Source: Pseudoxanthomonas sp. z9
GTDB taxonomy: Bacteria; Pseudomonadota; Gammaproteobacteria; Xanthomonadales; Xanthomonadaceae
Reading direction: 5' to 3'
Length of the DNA: 64,000 nucleotides
Assembly (NCBI RefSeq): GCF_006542425.1
Contig: NZ_VFID01000004.1
Coordinates: forward strand, 372,001 to 436,000
The notes under the pieces are model-generated. The model ran no database searches. It saw only the letters and a list, made by a program, of their open reading frames with translations, and was not told the origin of the DNA. This document shows positions 53,616 to 61,777 of the stretch, in pieces (within the stretch, counting starts at the first letter, position 1; the number at the start of each line of letters is the position of its first letter). The translations under genes and the position numbers were made by a program.

Positions 53616-54499
53616 GGGACGCTCCCGCGGTCCAGCAGCGCCAGCAGGTATTCGCCGTAACCATTCCTGGCCAATGGCGCCGCGAGCCGCCGCAACTGCT
53701 CGCCGTCGATCCAGCCGTTCCTGTAGGCGATTTCCTCCGGACAGCAGACACGCAGCCCCTGCCGGGCTTCGATGGTTTCGATGAAGGCCGAGGCGTCCAG
53801 CAGCGACTGGTGGGTGCCTGTATCCAGCCAGGCGTATCCACGGCCCAGCGGCTCCAGGTGCAGGCTGCCATCTTCAAGGTAACGGCGGTTGAGATCCGTG
53901 ATCTCCAGTTCCCCGCGCGGGGACGGCCGCAGCGAAGCGGCGTAGTCGCTGGCGCGACCGTCATAGAAGTACAGACCGGTGATCGCGTAATTCGACTGGG
54001 GTTTGGCGGGCTTCTCCTCGATGTCGACAACGGTTCCATCGGCCCCGAACCGGGCCACGCCATAGCGCTCCGGATCCCGAACCCAGTAACCGAACACGGT
54101 CGCACCTTCCGTGCGCGCGTCGGCGCGTTTCAGAATCTGGCTGAAACCGTGGCCGTGGAAAATGTTGTCGCCCAATACCAGGCAACTGGGCCCGCCGGCG
54201 AGAAACTCCTTGCCAATCAGGAAGGCCTGGGCGAGTCCGTCCGGACTGGGCTGCACGGCATACTCGATCTGCATGCCCCACTGCGAGCCATCCCCGAGCA
54301 GGTTGCGGAACAGGACCTGCTCGTGCGGCGTGTTGATGATCAGCACTTCGCGGATTCCCGCCAGCATCAGCACGCTGAGCGGGTAGTAGATCATGGGTTT
54401 GTCGTAGACGGGCAACAGCTGTTTGCTGATGGCCTGGGTGATGGGATACAGGCGTGTGCCGGTTCCACCGGCCAGGATGATGCCCTTGCGTGTGCTCAT
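53612..54499 (-). CDS. rfbA: glucose-1-phosphate thymidylyltransferase
   Basis: A 295-residue RmlA, which forms dTDP-glucose from dTTP and glucose 1-phosphate. The start at 54499 has AGGAAA upstream and gives [19 protein letters not shown]; an earlier in-frame ATG at 54553 falls within rfbB. The nucleotide loop [24 protein letters not shown] and GDNIFHG are diagnostic. It follows rfbB by 13 bases. Confidence 0.97.
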   Translation of the reverse strand: MSTRKGIILAGGTGTRLYPITQAISKQLLPVYDKPMIYYPLSVLMLAGIREVLIINTPHEQVLFRNLLGDGSQWGMQIEYAVQPSPDGLAQAFLIGKEFLAGGPSCLVLGDNIFHGHGFSQILKRADARTEGATVFGYWVRDPERYGVARFGADGTVVDIEEKPAKPQSNYAITGLYFYDGRASDYAASLRPSPRGELEITDLNRRYLEDGSLHLEPLGRGYAWLDTGTHQSLLDASAFIETIEARQGLRVCCPEEIAYRNGWIDGEQLRRLAAPLARNGYGEYLLALLDRGSVP

Positions 54500-54512
54500 G
54501 CGGGTTTCCTGC

Positions 54513-55568
54513 TCAAGCCATGGTGCCGATGCGTTCCAGACGATAACTGCCATCCAGCACGCGATTCACCCAATCCTGGTTCGCCAGGTACCAGTCCACG
54601 GTTTCGGCGATGCCCTCTTCGAAGGTGTGTTGCGGTTCCCATCCCAACTCGTCGCGGAGTTTGGATGCGTCGATGGCGTAGCGGCGGTCGTGTCCGGGGC
54701 GATCCGCCACAAAGGTGATCTGGCTGCTATGGGGCTGGCCATCGGGACGCGGCCTGCGTTCGTCGAGTAGACGGCAGATGGTTTTCACCACGTCGATGTT
54801 CTGCCGCTCCGCATTGCCGCCGACGTTGTAGGTCTCACCCACGCCTGCCTTCTGAAGAACGCAACGGATAGCCGAACAGTGATCGCCGACGAACAGCCAG
54901 TCCCGGACATTCCTGCCATCGCCATAGACCGGCAACGGCTCACCCGCCAACGCCCGCTGGATGATCAGGGGGATCAGTTTCTCGGGGAAATGATAGGGAC
55001 CGTAGTTGTTGGAGCAGTGCGTGGTGAGGGTAGGCAGCCCATAGGTGTGATGGAACGCGCGCACGAGGTGATCCGAAGCGGCCTTGGAAGCCGAGTAGGG
55101 GGAATTCGGGGCGTACGGCGTGGTTTCGGTGAACTTTCCCGTATCCACCAGCGAGCCATACACCTCGTCGGTGGATACATGCAGGAAGCGGAAACGCTCC
55201 CGCTCCCCATCGGGAAGTGAACGCCAATGATCACGGACGGCTTCCAGCAGGCTCAGGGTGCCGACCACGTTGGTCTCGATGAAGGCACCGGGTCCATCGA
55301 TCGAGCGATCCACGTGGCTCTCGGCGGCAAAATTCAAAACCGCTTCCGGCCGATGTTCCGCCAACAGGGAGGCAACGAGTCTTGAATCACCGATGTTGCC
55401 TTCGACGAAGACATGATTGGCATTGCCGGTCAGCGGGGAAAGCGTGTCCAGGTTGCCTGCGTAGGTCAGTGCATCGAGATTGACCACCCTGACGCCATCG
55501 GCAACCGCGCGCAGCACGAAGTTGCCTCCGATGAAGCCGGCCCCACCGGTTACCAGCCATGTCGTCAT
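54513..55568 (-). CDS. rfbB: dTDP-glucose 4,6-dehydratase
   Basis: A 351-residue extended SDR, the first gene of the rmlBACD operon. It has the NAD loop [12 protein letters not shown], the [10 protein letters not shown] block, and the catalytic [10 protein letters not shown], with [15 protein letters not shown] following. The 243-base gap upstream to the ssb stop (55569-55811) contains the ssb terminator and must hold this operon's promoter, which I could not place. Confidence 0.97.
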   Translation of the reverse strand: MTTWLVTGGAGFIGGNFVLRAVADGVRVVNLDALTYAGNLDTLSPLTGNANHVFVEGNIGDSRLVASLLAEHRPEAVLNFAAESHVDRSIDGPGAFIETNVVGTLSLLEAVRDHWRSLPDGERERFRFLHVSTDEVYGSLVDTGKFTETTPYAPNSPYSASKAASDHLVRAFHHTYGLPTLTTHCSNNYGPYHFPEKLIPLIIQRALAGEPLPVYGDGRNVRDWLFVGDHCSAIRCVLQKAGVGETYNVGGNAERQNIDVVKTICRLLDERRPRPDGQPHSSQITFVADRPGHDRRYAIDASKLRDELGWEPQHTFEEGIAETVDWYLANQDWVNRVLDGSYRLERIGTMA

Positions 55569-55756
55569 CTCTCACCTCGTCCAATTCTGTTGTCCCGCGG
55601 GACATCGGTCGGGACACATCTTTTTCGCATGCCTGCCCGACCTTGCCGCGGCAAGGGCGCCCTGCCAACGCCATCCTGGCGTATGCACGAAGATTGTAGT
55701 GACAGGGCCGCCAAAAGGGCATCGCGAGGAAACGTCGTCCGGGAACGCCGAAAAAG

Positions 55757-55780
55757 AAAACCCGCCAGCCGGCGGGTTTT
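55757..55780 (-). terminator. Rho-independent terminator of ssb
   Basis: AAAACCCGCC (55757-55766) pairs with GGCGGGTTTT (55771-55780) around AGCC, and the minus strand continues into CTTTTT. It lies about 30 bases after the ssb stop. Confidence 0.88.
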
Positions 55781-55811
55781 CCGAAACATCGCCCTGAACG
55801 CCGGGACCGCC

Positions 55812-56294
55812 TCAGAACGGAATATCGTCGTCGGCGAAGTCGTCCATCGGCGCGGGCTGCTGGGCCGGAGCCTGCCGGCGCGGGGCCTGCTGGGAATACT
55901 CCTGCCGCTGCGGACGCTGCGGACGGTCCATGCCGCCACCGCCACCGCCGCCGCCTTCGCCGCGTCCACCCAGCATCTGCATTTCGTCGGCGACGATGTC
56001 GGTGGAGTACTTCTCCACGCCGTCCTGGCCGGTGTACTTGTCATAGCGGAGCGAGCCTTCCACATACACCTGGCTGCCCTTGCGCAGGTACTCGCCGGCG
56101 ATTTCACCCAGCTTGCCGAAGAACACCACGCGGTGCCATTCGGTGCGTTCCTGCTGGTTGCCGTCGCGGTCCTTGCGGACGCTGGTGGTGGCCAGGCTGA
56201 TCCGGGTGATGGCCATGCCTCCCTGGGTGTACTTGGTTTCGGGGTCGTTGCCGAGATTGCCGACCAGGATGACTTTGTTGATGCCGCGGGCCAT
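55812..56294 (-). CDS. ssb: single-stranded DNA-binding protein
   Basis: A 160-residue SSB. The start at 56294 gives the canonical [19 protein letters not shown]; an in-frame ATG at 56384 would overlap the promoter region. The OB fold covers about 1-110, followed by a glycine-rich linker with nine glycines, a Gln/Pro/Arg-rich stretch and the acidic protein-interaction tail ending DDDIPF. It is divergent from the prenyltransferase gene. Confidence 0.97.
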   Translation of the reverse strand: MARGINKVILVGNLGNDPETKYTQGGMAITRISLATTSVRKDRDGNQQERTEWHRVVFFGKLGEIAGEYLRKGSQVYVEGSLRYDKYTGQDGVEKYSTDIVADEMQMLGGRGEGGGGGGGGMDRPQRPQRQEYSQQAPRRQAPAQQPAPMDDFADDDIPF

Positions 56295-56450
56295 AGCGCT
56301 GATTTCCGTTAGTGATCGCCCGCCGGACGCGGGCATGGACCAGTGAAGTATACCCGTGCCGGCCTGACCATCAGGTGGCTCCATGACGTCCTGTAGGAAT
56401 TCCCCGTCCCGTCCGCCTTATAATTCAGGCACTTCCCTGCCCGATTTCCC

Positions 56451-57449
56451 ATGTCCGTCGTCGAATCCCCGCGTTCCGCCCTGGCCCTGCCCCAGATCCA
56501 GTCCCTCGCCGCGGCGGACATGGCCGCCATCGACGCCCTGATCCGGCGCCGGCTGGCCTCGGACGTGGTGCTGATCAACCAGATCGCGGACCACATCGTC
56601 TCGGCCGGCGGCAAGCGCCTGCGCCCAATGCTGGTGGCGCTCGCGGGACGGGCCACCGGTCCGGTCGGTCCCGACCATCACCAGCTCGCGGCCATCGTCG
56701 AGTTCATCCATACCTCCACCCTGCTCCACGACGACGTGGTGGACGAGTCGGACCTGCGTCGCGGCCGCAGCACCGCCAACGCGCTGTGGGGCAATGCGCC
56801 CAGCGTGCTGGTCGGCGACTTCCTGTATTCGCGCAGCTTCCAGCTGATGGTGGAACTGGACCGCATGGACGTGATGCGGATCCTGGCCGACACCACCAAC
56901 CGCATCGCCGAGGGCGAAGTGCTGCAGTTGCTGCACGTGCACAACCCCGATACCGACGAAGCCGCCTACCTGCGCGTGATCGAGCGCAAGACGGCGGTGC
57001 TGTTCGCCGCCGGCACCCAGTTGGGCGCGCTGGCATCGCGGGTCGACGCCGCGACCCAACAGCGTCTCTACGACTACGGCATGAACCTTGGCTATGCCTT
57101 CCAGATTGCCGATGACGTGCTCGACTACACCGCCGACGCCGCCGATCTGGGCAAGAACCTGGGCGACGATCTGGCCGAAGGCAAGGCGACCCTGCCGCTG
57201 ATCCACGCCATCCGCCATTCCGATGCCGCGACCGCCGCCCGCCTGCGCGTCATCGTGCAGGAAGGCGACGCGACCGCGATGCCGGAGGTGCTGGCGGCCA
57301 TCCGCGCCACCGGCGGACTGGAATACAGCCAGCAGCGTGCCCGCGAATACGCCGATGCCGCCGAACGCTGCCTGGACGGCCTGGCCGAAAACGAAGCCGT
57401 CGCCGCGTTGCGCGGACTGGCCCGCTACGCGATCGAACGCAGCCACTGA
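56451..57449 (+). CDS. ispB: all-trans polyprenyl (octaprenyl) diphosphate synthase
   Basis: A 332-residue trans-isoprenyl diphosphate synthase that makes the ubiquinone side chain. The first aspartate-rich motif is LLHDDVVDESDLRRG and the second is IADDVLDY, with GGKRLRPML at the N-terminal substrate site. Chain length (octaprenyl) is assumed from the family and from the ubiquinone-8 of this bacterial group. Its stop shares a base with the next start (TGATG). Confidence 0.95.
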   Translation: MSVVESPRSALALPQIQSLAAADMAAIDALIRRRLASDVVLINQIADHIVSAGGKRLRPMLVALAGRATGPVGPDHHQLAAIVEFIHTSTLLHDDVVDESDLRRGRSTANALWGNAPSVLVGDFLYSRSFQLMVELDRMDVMRILADTTNRIAEGEVLQLLHVHNPDTDEAAYLRVIERKTAVLFAAGTQLGALASRVDAATQQRLYDYGMNLGYAFQIADDVLDYTADAADLGKNLGDDLAEGKATLPLIHAIRHSDAATAARLRVIVQEGDATAMPEVLAAIRATGGLEYSQQRAREYADAAERCLDGLAENEAVAALRGLARYAIERSH

Positions 57450-57721
57450 TGCCGTTCGACGCGCATGAACGCGAGCGGTTGCTGGCCGCGAAGGGCGTAG
57501 GTCCGACCGTGATCGCGCGGCTGGAACAGATCGGCTACCACGCCCTCGCCGATCTGGCCCAGGCCACGCCCACGGACATCAACGCGCAGATTGCGGCCAT
57601 GCTGGGCACCACCTGTTGGCGCAACAGCCCGCAGGCGCGCACCGCGATCGCCAACGCGATCGCGGTGGCACAGGCTCAGTCGCCGAACACTTCCTCGAAG
57701 AAGTCGTCCATCATCCGGTAG
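57449..57721 (+). CDS. small helix-hairpin-helix protein
   Basis: A 90-residue protein that begins one base into the ispB stop (TGATG). Residues about 10-40 (LLAAKGVGPTVIARLEQIGYHALADLAQA in two halves) form a helix-hairpin-helix motif of the kind found in Pathogenicity locus (Cdd1)-like proteins. It may bind DNA or RNA without sequence specificity. Its last 46 bases overlap the end of the convergent hydrolase gene. Confidence 0.72.
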   Translation: MPFDAHERERLLAAKGVGPTVIARLEQIGYHALADLAQATPTDINAQIAAMLGTTCWRNSPQARTAIANAIAVAQAQSPNTSSKKSSIIR

Positions 57722-58461
57722 GCGCGCTTGGCCGCGCGCGCGTTGTAGACGCAGCCCGGCGGCCGGTTGGCATTCTCCAGCGCGAAGCAGTGCACCGCGC
57801 CGCTGAAATTGACGAACTGCCAGTCGGCGCCGGCCTCGTTCATTTCCTTCTCGAACGCCGCGACATGCGGCGCGGTGCCCCGATCCTCGGCACCATTGAG
57901 AACCAGGATCGGGGTCTTCACCGCACCCGCCTTCGCCGGCGATTGCGTGTCCAGGCCGCCATGGAAAGTCACCACGCCCGACACTTCGGCGCCACCACGG
58001 GCAAGCTCCAGCACCGACGAGCCACCGAAACAGAAACCGAATGCCCCGATTTTCGCGGCATCCACGGGGGCGTTGCCGGCCTGTGCCTTCAGCGCGGCCA
58101 GTGCCGCGTCCATGCGGGCGCGCATCACCGCCGGGTCCGCATACAAGGGCTTGACCTGGGCCAGCGCCTGATCCGGATTCTGCGGACGCACGCCCTTGCC
58201 GTACATGTCGACCACCAGCACCACGTAGTCGTCGCCGGCGACCTGTTTGGCCTTGGCCAACGCATCGTCGGTCACGCCCAGCCAGTCCGGCACCATGAGC
58301 AAACCCGGACGCTGTTCCTTGCTGGCGTCGTCGTAAACCAGGAAACCTGAAAAGGTCTGTTTGCCGACCTTCCATTCCAGCGGTCTGGCCTGCGGCGCGG
58401 CAAGCAGCGGAAACACCCACAACGCGGCCAGCAGGGCCGCCAATACGGACAATGGGCGCAT
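57676..58461 (-). CDS. exported dienelactone hydrolase family protein
   Basis: A 261-residue alpha/beta-hydrolase with a signal peptide ending LLAAPQ. The nucleophile elbow is GFCFGGSS with a cysteine, as in dienelactone hydrolases (C-D-H triad), and VDMYGKG, LNGAEDRG (Asp) and GAVHCFAL (His) supply the other landmarks. The family includes carboxymethylenebutenolidase but periplasmic members have unknown substrates. It ends in a 46-base overlap with the convergent helix-hairpin-helix gene. Confidence 0.88.
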   Translation of the reverse strand: MRPLSVLAALLAALWVFPLLAAPQARPLEWKVGKQTFSGFLVYDDASKEQRPGLLMVPDWLGVTDDALAKAKQVAGDDYVVLVVDMYGKGVRPQNPDQALAQVKPLYADPAVMRARMDAALAALKAQAGNAPVDAAKIGAFGFCFGGSSVLELARGGAEVSGVVTFHGGLDTQSPAKAGAVKTPILVLNGAEDRGTAPHVAAFEKEMNEAGADWQFVNFSGAVHCFALENANRPPGCVYNARAAKRAYRMMDDFFEEVFGD

Positions 58462-58540
58462 GACAGTTCCTCGCAGGGAAAGACCGGCGGAGTGTACGCC
58501 GGTCCGGGCGCTGCGAGTGTGCAGCGGCAGACCTGTTGTA

Positions 58541-59944
58541 TTAGGCGATGCCGATGCCGGGAATCGCCGAAATCAGCGCCGGGTCGAACCCGGCCAGCTC
58601 GGCGAAATGACGCCCGCGCGCCACGTAGTCGCGATACGGACCGTAGCTGGGAGCGCCCGGCGACAGCAGGATGACGCCGGGCGCGGGCAGGTGCGCGCGT
58701 GCCTGCGCCATCGCATCCTGCAGGCTTTCCGCCGCCAGCAGGACGAAACGGCCCGCAGCCGCGCGCGGCGCCAGCAAGGCATGGATACGCGGCCCGTTGG
58801 CGCCCATGGTGACGATCACCCGTGGAGCGTCGTGCTCCATGCGGGCGGCGAATCCTTCCCACGCCAGGCCGCGATCATGGCCACCGACCAACAGCGCGAT
58901 CGGCTGGCCGGCGAAGCATTCCAGCGCCGCCAGGCTGGCATGCGGCGTGGTGCTGATCGAGTCGTTGACGTAGGTGTAGCCGTCGCGTTCGCCCAAAGTC
59001 TGCAGGCGATTGGGCAACGGCCGGAAATCCCGCGCCGCGTGGGCGATGGCGACGCCGTCAATGCCCACCGCTTCCAGCGCAGTCAGCACCGCGCACAGGT
59101 TGCTGCGGTTGTGCCGGCCGGGCACCGGCACCGAGGTGGTATCCATCACCCGTTGCTCGCCGCGGTACAGATGGTCGCCGCGCAGGTGCCAGCCCCGTGG
59201 GGTGTTGAACCAATGGATCTCGCTGTGCGGCAGCGACAGCGCGGCCAGTTGCGGATCGGCGGCGTTGAGCACGGCCACGCGCGGATGCGCGCGGGTGACC
59301 AGGGCCAGTTTGTCCTCGACATAGCGCGCCTGGCTGCCATGCCAGTCCAGGTGCTCGGGAAACAGGTTCAGCACCACCGCCACTTCCGGGCGCGCGCCGC
59401 TGGCGGCCACATCGCCGGTCTGGTAGCTGGACAGTTCGATGGCCCAGTACTCCGGCGCCGGCTGCGGTTCCAGCACTTCCAGCAGCGGCAGGCCGATGTT
59501 GCCGGCCAGCGCGGTGCGATGGCCGGCCGCGCGCAACAGGTGGGCCAGCAATGACGTGGTAGTGCTCTTGCCCTTGGTGCCGGTCACGCAGAGGGTGCGG
59601 GCGGCGATGCCGTCGGCGCCGGCATGTTCGGCGAACCACAGCGTGGTGCCGCCGATGAAACGCGTCCCGCGCGCGGCGGCGGCGAGTGCCTCGGGCTTGT
59701 TGGGGCTGATGCCCGGCGACTTCACCACGATTTCGAAGGTGGACAGCGCGTCCGCATCGACCGTAGTGACGATGCGCAGTTCCCTGTCGCCGAGCGCGGC
59801 GGCGTCATCCGCCTCGCTCGTGCCGCAAAACAGCGTCAGCGGCAGCCCCGGCAACCGCGCGCGAATCGCGTCATGGGCGGCGCGGCCCTCGCGGCCCCAG
59901 CCCCACAGCGCGACCCGGCGTCCCTCAAGCTGCGAAATTCGCAC
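58541..59944 (-). CDS. murD2: UDP-N-acetylmuramoyl-L-alanine--L-glutamate ligase MurD2
   Basis: A 467-residue Mur ligase. I chose a GTG start at 59944, which gives [20 protein letters not shown] and overlaps the murL end by 20 bases; no ATG fits. The ATP loop is [11 protein letters not shown] at 120-130, followed by [13 protein letters not shown] and [16 protein letters not shown]. In Xanthomonas oryzae the protein next to MurL was shown to add L-glutamate rather than D-glutamate to UDP-MurNAc-L-Ala, so this gene, adjacent to murL, is assigned as MurD2 and not the normal MurD. The specificity is inferred from context. Confidence 0.88.
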   Translation of the reverse strand: MRISQLEGRRVALWGWGREGRAAHDAIRARLPGLPLTLFCGTSEADDAAALGDRELRIVTTVDADALSTFEIVVKSPGISPNKPEALAAAARGTRFIGGTTLWFAEHAGADGIAARTLCVTGTKGKSTTTSLLAHLLRAAGHRTALAGNIGLPLLEVLEPQPAPEYWAIELSSYQTGDVAASGARPEVAVVLNLFPEHLDWHGSQARYVEDKLALVTRAHPRVAVLNAADPQLAALSLPHSEIHWFNTPRGWHLRGDHLYRGEQRVMDTTSVPVPGRHNRSNLCAVLTALEAVGIDGVAIAHAARDFRPLPNRLQTLGERDGYTYVNDSISTTPHASLAALECFAGQPIALLVGGHDRGLAWEGFAARMEHDAPRVIVTMGANGPRIHALLAPRAAAGRFVLLAAESLQDAMAQARAHLPAPGVILLSPGAPSYGPYRDYVARGRHFAELAGFDPALISAIPGIGIA

Positions 59945-61283
59945 GCAGTCGCTCCCACAGCGCGGCGGGGATGAGGTGTTCCTCGCCCACTTCCAGCAGC
60001 GGCGCGATCGCCAGTTCGGCCGGATCCAGCTGCGGCCGGATCTCGCGGTTGAAACGCGCCACCAGCGCATCCTCGCGCCATTCCGGGCGTTCGCCCAGCG
60101 CGGCCATCGCGGCGCGCGATTCCTGGCCTTCGCCGACGCATTCGAATGGCTTGTGATCCTGGTACTCCAGCAGCGCGTCGAAGCCGCCGATCTGGCCCGG
60201 ATCATCCAGCAGGTTGCGGCCGAAGATGCCCACCAGGCGCGGCTTGGGCATGAACGGCGCCAGCGCCAGGAACACGAAGTGGCATTTCGGGCAGACGCCG
60301 CACCAGCGGTTCACCGGGCGCTCGCCGAGGATATGGAAGTTGCGGTTGCAGCTGGAGAAATGCGCGTCGTAGTGATCGGTACGTGCGAACTGGCGCGCCA
60401 CCGCCAGTTCGGACAGCGGCCGCAACAGCGAGTAGTAGTGCAGGTCCGCGGCCACATGCCGCTGCACGTAGTCGCCCAGCAGTTGCTCGCAGCGCCAGCC
60501 CTTGGACCATTGATGGTTCACTTCGCCGGTGCCGGGAATGACGCTGCCGTAGCTGGCGGAACGCTCGTTGGAGAACACCACCTGGTCGGCGTCCAGCAGC
60601 AGCGCCGCCAGCACCATGATCGCCGAGTTGATCGCGGTGACCGGGATATGGCCGTTCCAGGCGCCCTGCCGGTTGTACTCGAACAGCTCCGGCGCCAGCG
60701 CCCGGCCCAGGTTGAAGGTCGGCAGGCCGGTCCGCGCCGCGCAGGCGGCGATCAGCTGCGAACCGCCCACCCAGGTGACGGTCTGCTCGACGCCCGCGCT
60801 CCGCAGCGCCTCGATGCTGACCAGCGAATCCTTGCCGCCGCCGATGGCGACCAGCGCATGCCGGCGCAACCCCAGCGACGCCGCCGCCGCGTCGGGCTTG
60901 GCCTTGCCCACCGGGAAACGCACCCGGCCATGCAGATCCAGGCCATTGCGATAAGCAAACTCGCCCAGTCCGTTGACATAGATCTCTTCCATCATCGCCG
61001 CGGTATCGGCGTCGATGGCGTACTCGTCGATGCGGATTTCCGGCGGAACCGCGGCCTTGTAGTAGCTCACGCCGGTCAGCAGGTGCAGCAGCCGCAACGC
61101 CTGTTGCGCGGCCTGCGCGCGCGGCGCGTCCAGGGCGAAGGGCGCGCCGGGGAAGGTGACGGTCTCGGTCAGTTCCGGACCGTCGTCGAAGGCGTAGACC
61201 AGGCGCGCGATGCCGGTGTCCGGATCGAGGGAACAACGGACGAACCGGAAACAGCGGATGGAGGAACGATCGAAATTGCTCAT
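59925..61283 (-). CDS. murL: UDP-MurNAc-L-Ala-L-Glu epimerase MurL
   Basis: A 452-residue cytosolic enzyme. The start at 61283 overlaps the upstream membrane gene by ATGA. A PP-loop-like ATP motif GGGKDSLVS (about 155-163) and a cysteine cluster CGVCPKCHF fit the ATP-dependent MurL epimerase described in Xanthomonas, which turns the terminal L-Glu of UDP-MurNAc-L-Ala-L-Glu into D-Glu and so replaces glutamate racemase. Additional family-looking blocks are [18 protein letters not shown] and [11 protein letters not shown]. It is followed directly by murD2, its partner. Confidence 0.9.
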   Translation of the reverse strand: MSNFDRSSIRCFRFVRCSLDPDTGIARLVYAFDDGPELTETVTFPGAPFALDAPRAQAAQQALRLLHLLTGVSYYKAAVPPEIRIDEYAIDADTAAMMEEIYVNGLGEFAYRNGLDLHGRVRFPVGKAKPDAAAASLGLRRHALVAIGGGKDSLVSIEALRSAGVEQTVTWVGGSQLIAACAARTGLPTFNLGRALAPELFEYNRQGAWNGHIPVTAINSAIMVLAALLLDADQVVFSNERSASYGSVIPGTGEVNHQWSKGWRCEQLLGDYVQRHVAADLHYYSLLRPLSELAVARQFARTDHYDAHFSSCNRNFHILGERPVNRWCGVCPKCHFVFLALAPFMPKPRLVGIFGRNLLDDPGQIGGFDALLEYQDHKPFECVGEGQESRAAMAALGERPEWREDALVARFNREIRPQLDPAELAIAPLLEVGEEHLIPAALWERLRANFAA

Positions 61284-61777
61284 GCGGAACCTGTGGTGAC
61301 GGCGGCCTGCCGGCGCAGGTAGCGGCGGCTGACGAAGTATTCGAGGATGAAAGCGGGTACCGCGCCCAGCACGATGGCGAACGCGGTGAACAGCAGCATG
61401 GTCAGCGGCAGCCAGGACAGGCTGTCCTCCACCGGCGCCGGGCTGGCGGCCCAGATCCGGTCGCCCGCGGAGACCGCGGCAACCCATGCGCCCAACAGGA
61501 ACGGGAACGCCAGGTAGGACAACAGCAGCGTGCGCAGGGTCATGCCGCCGGCCGACCAGCGCCGCTGGCGCGCCAATGCGCGGCGATGCCAGGCGGTCGT
61601 ACCCAGCGCTCCGAGCAATGCGGCGAAGAACGCCGCCGGCGCCCATTTCAACGCCTCCAGCGCTCCGGCCGGCCACTGCGAGACGTTCCACTGGTGGAGC
61701 ATCGCCACGAAGGCGATGATCGCCAGCGCCAGCGCGATGGCCGCCGTGGTCAGCACGAACTCAGCGCGCGGTTTCAT
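61280..61777 (-). CDS. small integral membrane protein, unknown function
   Basis: A 165-residue protein with four hydrophobic helices (about 8-28, 42-62, 80-102 and 115-142) and basic loops (WHRRALARQRR; SRRYLRRQ). The start at 61777 overlaps the lysAC end by 17 bases with GAGG nine bases upstream. It overlaps murL by ATGA, so it is translated between lysAC and murL and may be linked to cell-wall precursor supply. I do not recognise a family. Confidence 0.72.
   Translation of the reverse strand: MKPRAEFVLTTAAIALALAIIAFVAMLHQWNVSQWPAGALEALKWAPAAFFAALLGALGTTAWHRRALARQRRWSAGGMTLRTLLLSYLAFPFLLGAWVAAVSAGDRIWAASPAPVEDSLSWLPLTMLLFTAFAIVLGAVPAFILEYFVSRRYLRRQAAVTTGSA

Noticed and set aside
57449-57721. 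Helix-hairpin-helix gene as a sequencing artefact of the ispB end
   Set aside because: The TGATG coupling to ispB and a clear HhH motif support a real gene, so it was kept as a feature despite its overlap with the convergent gene.
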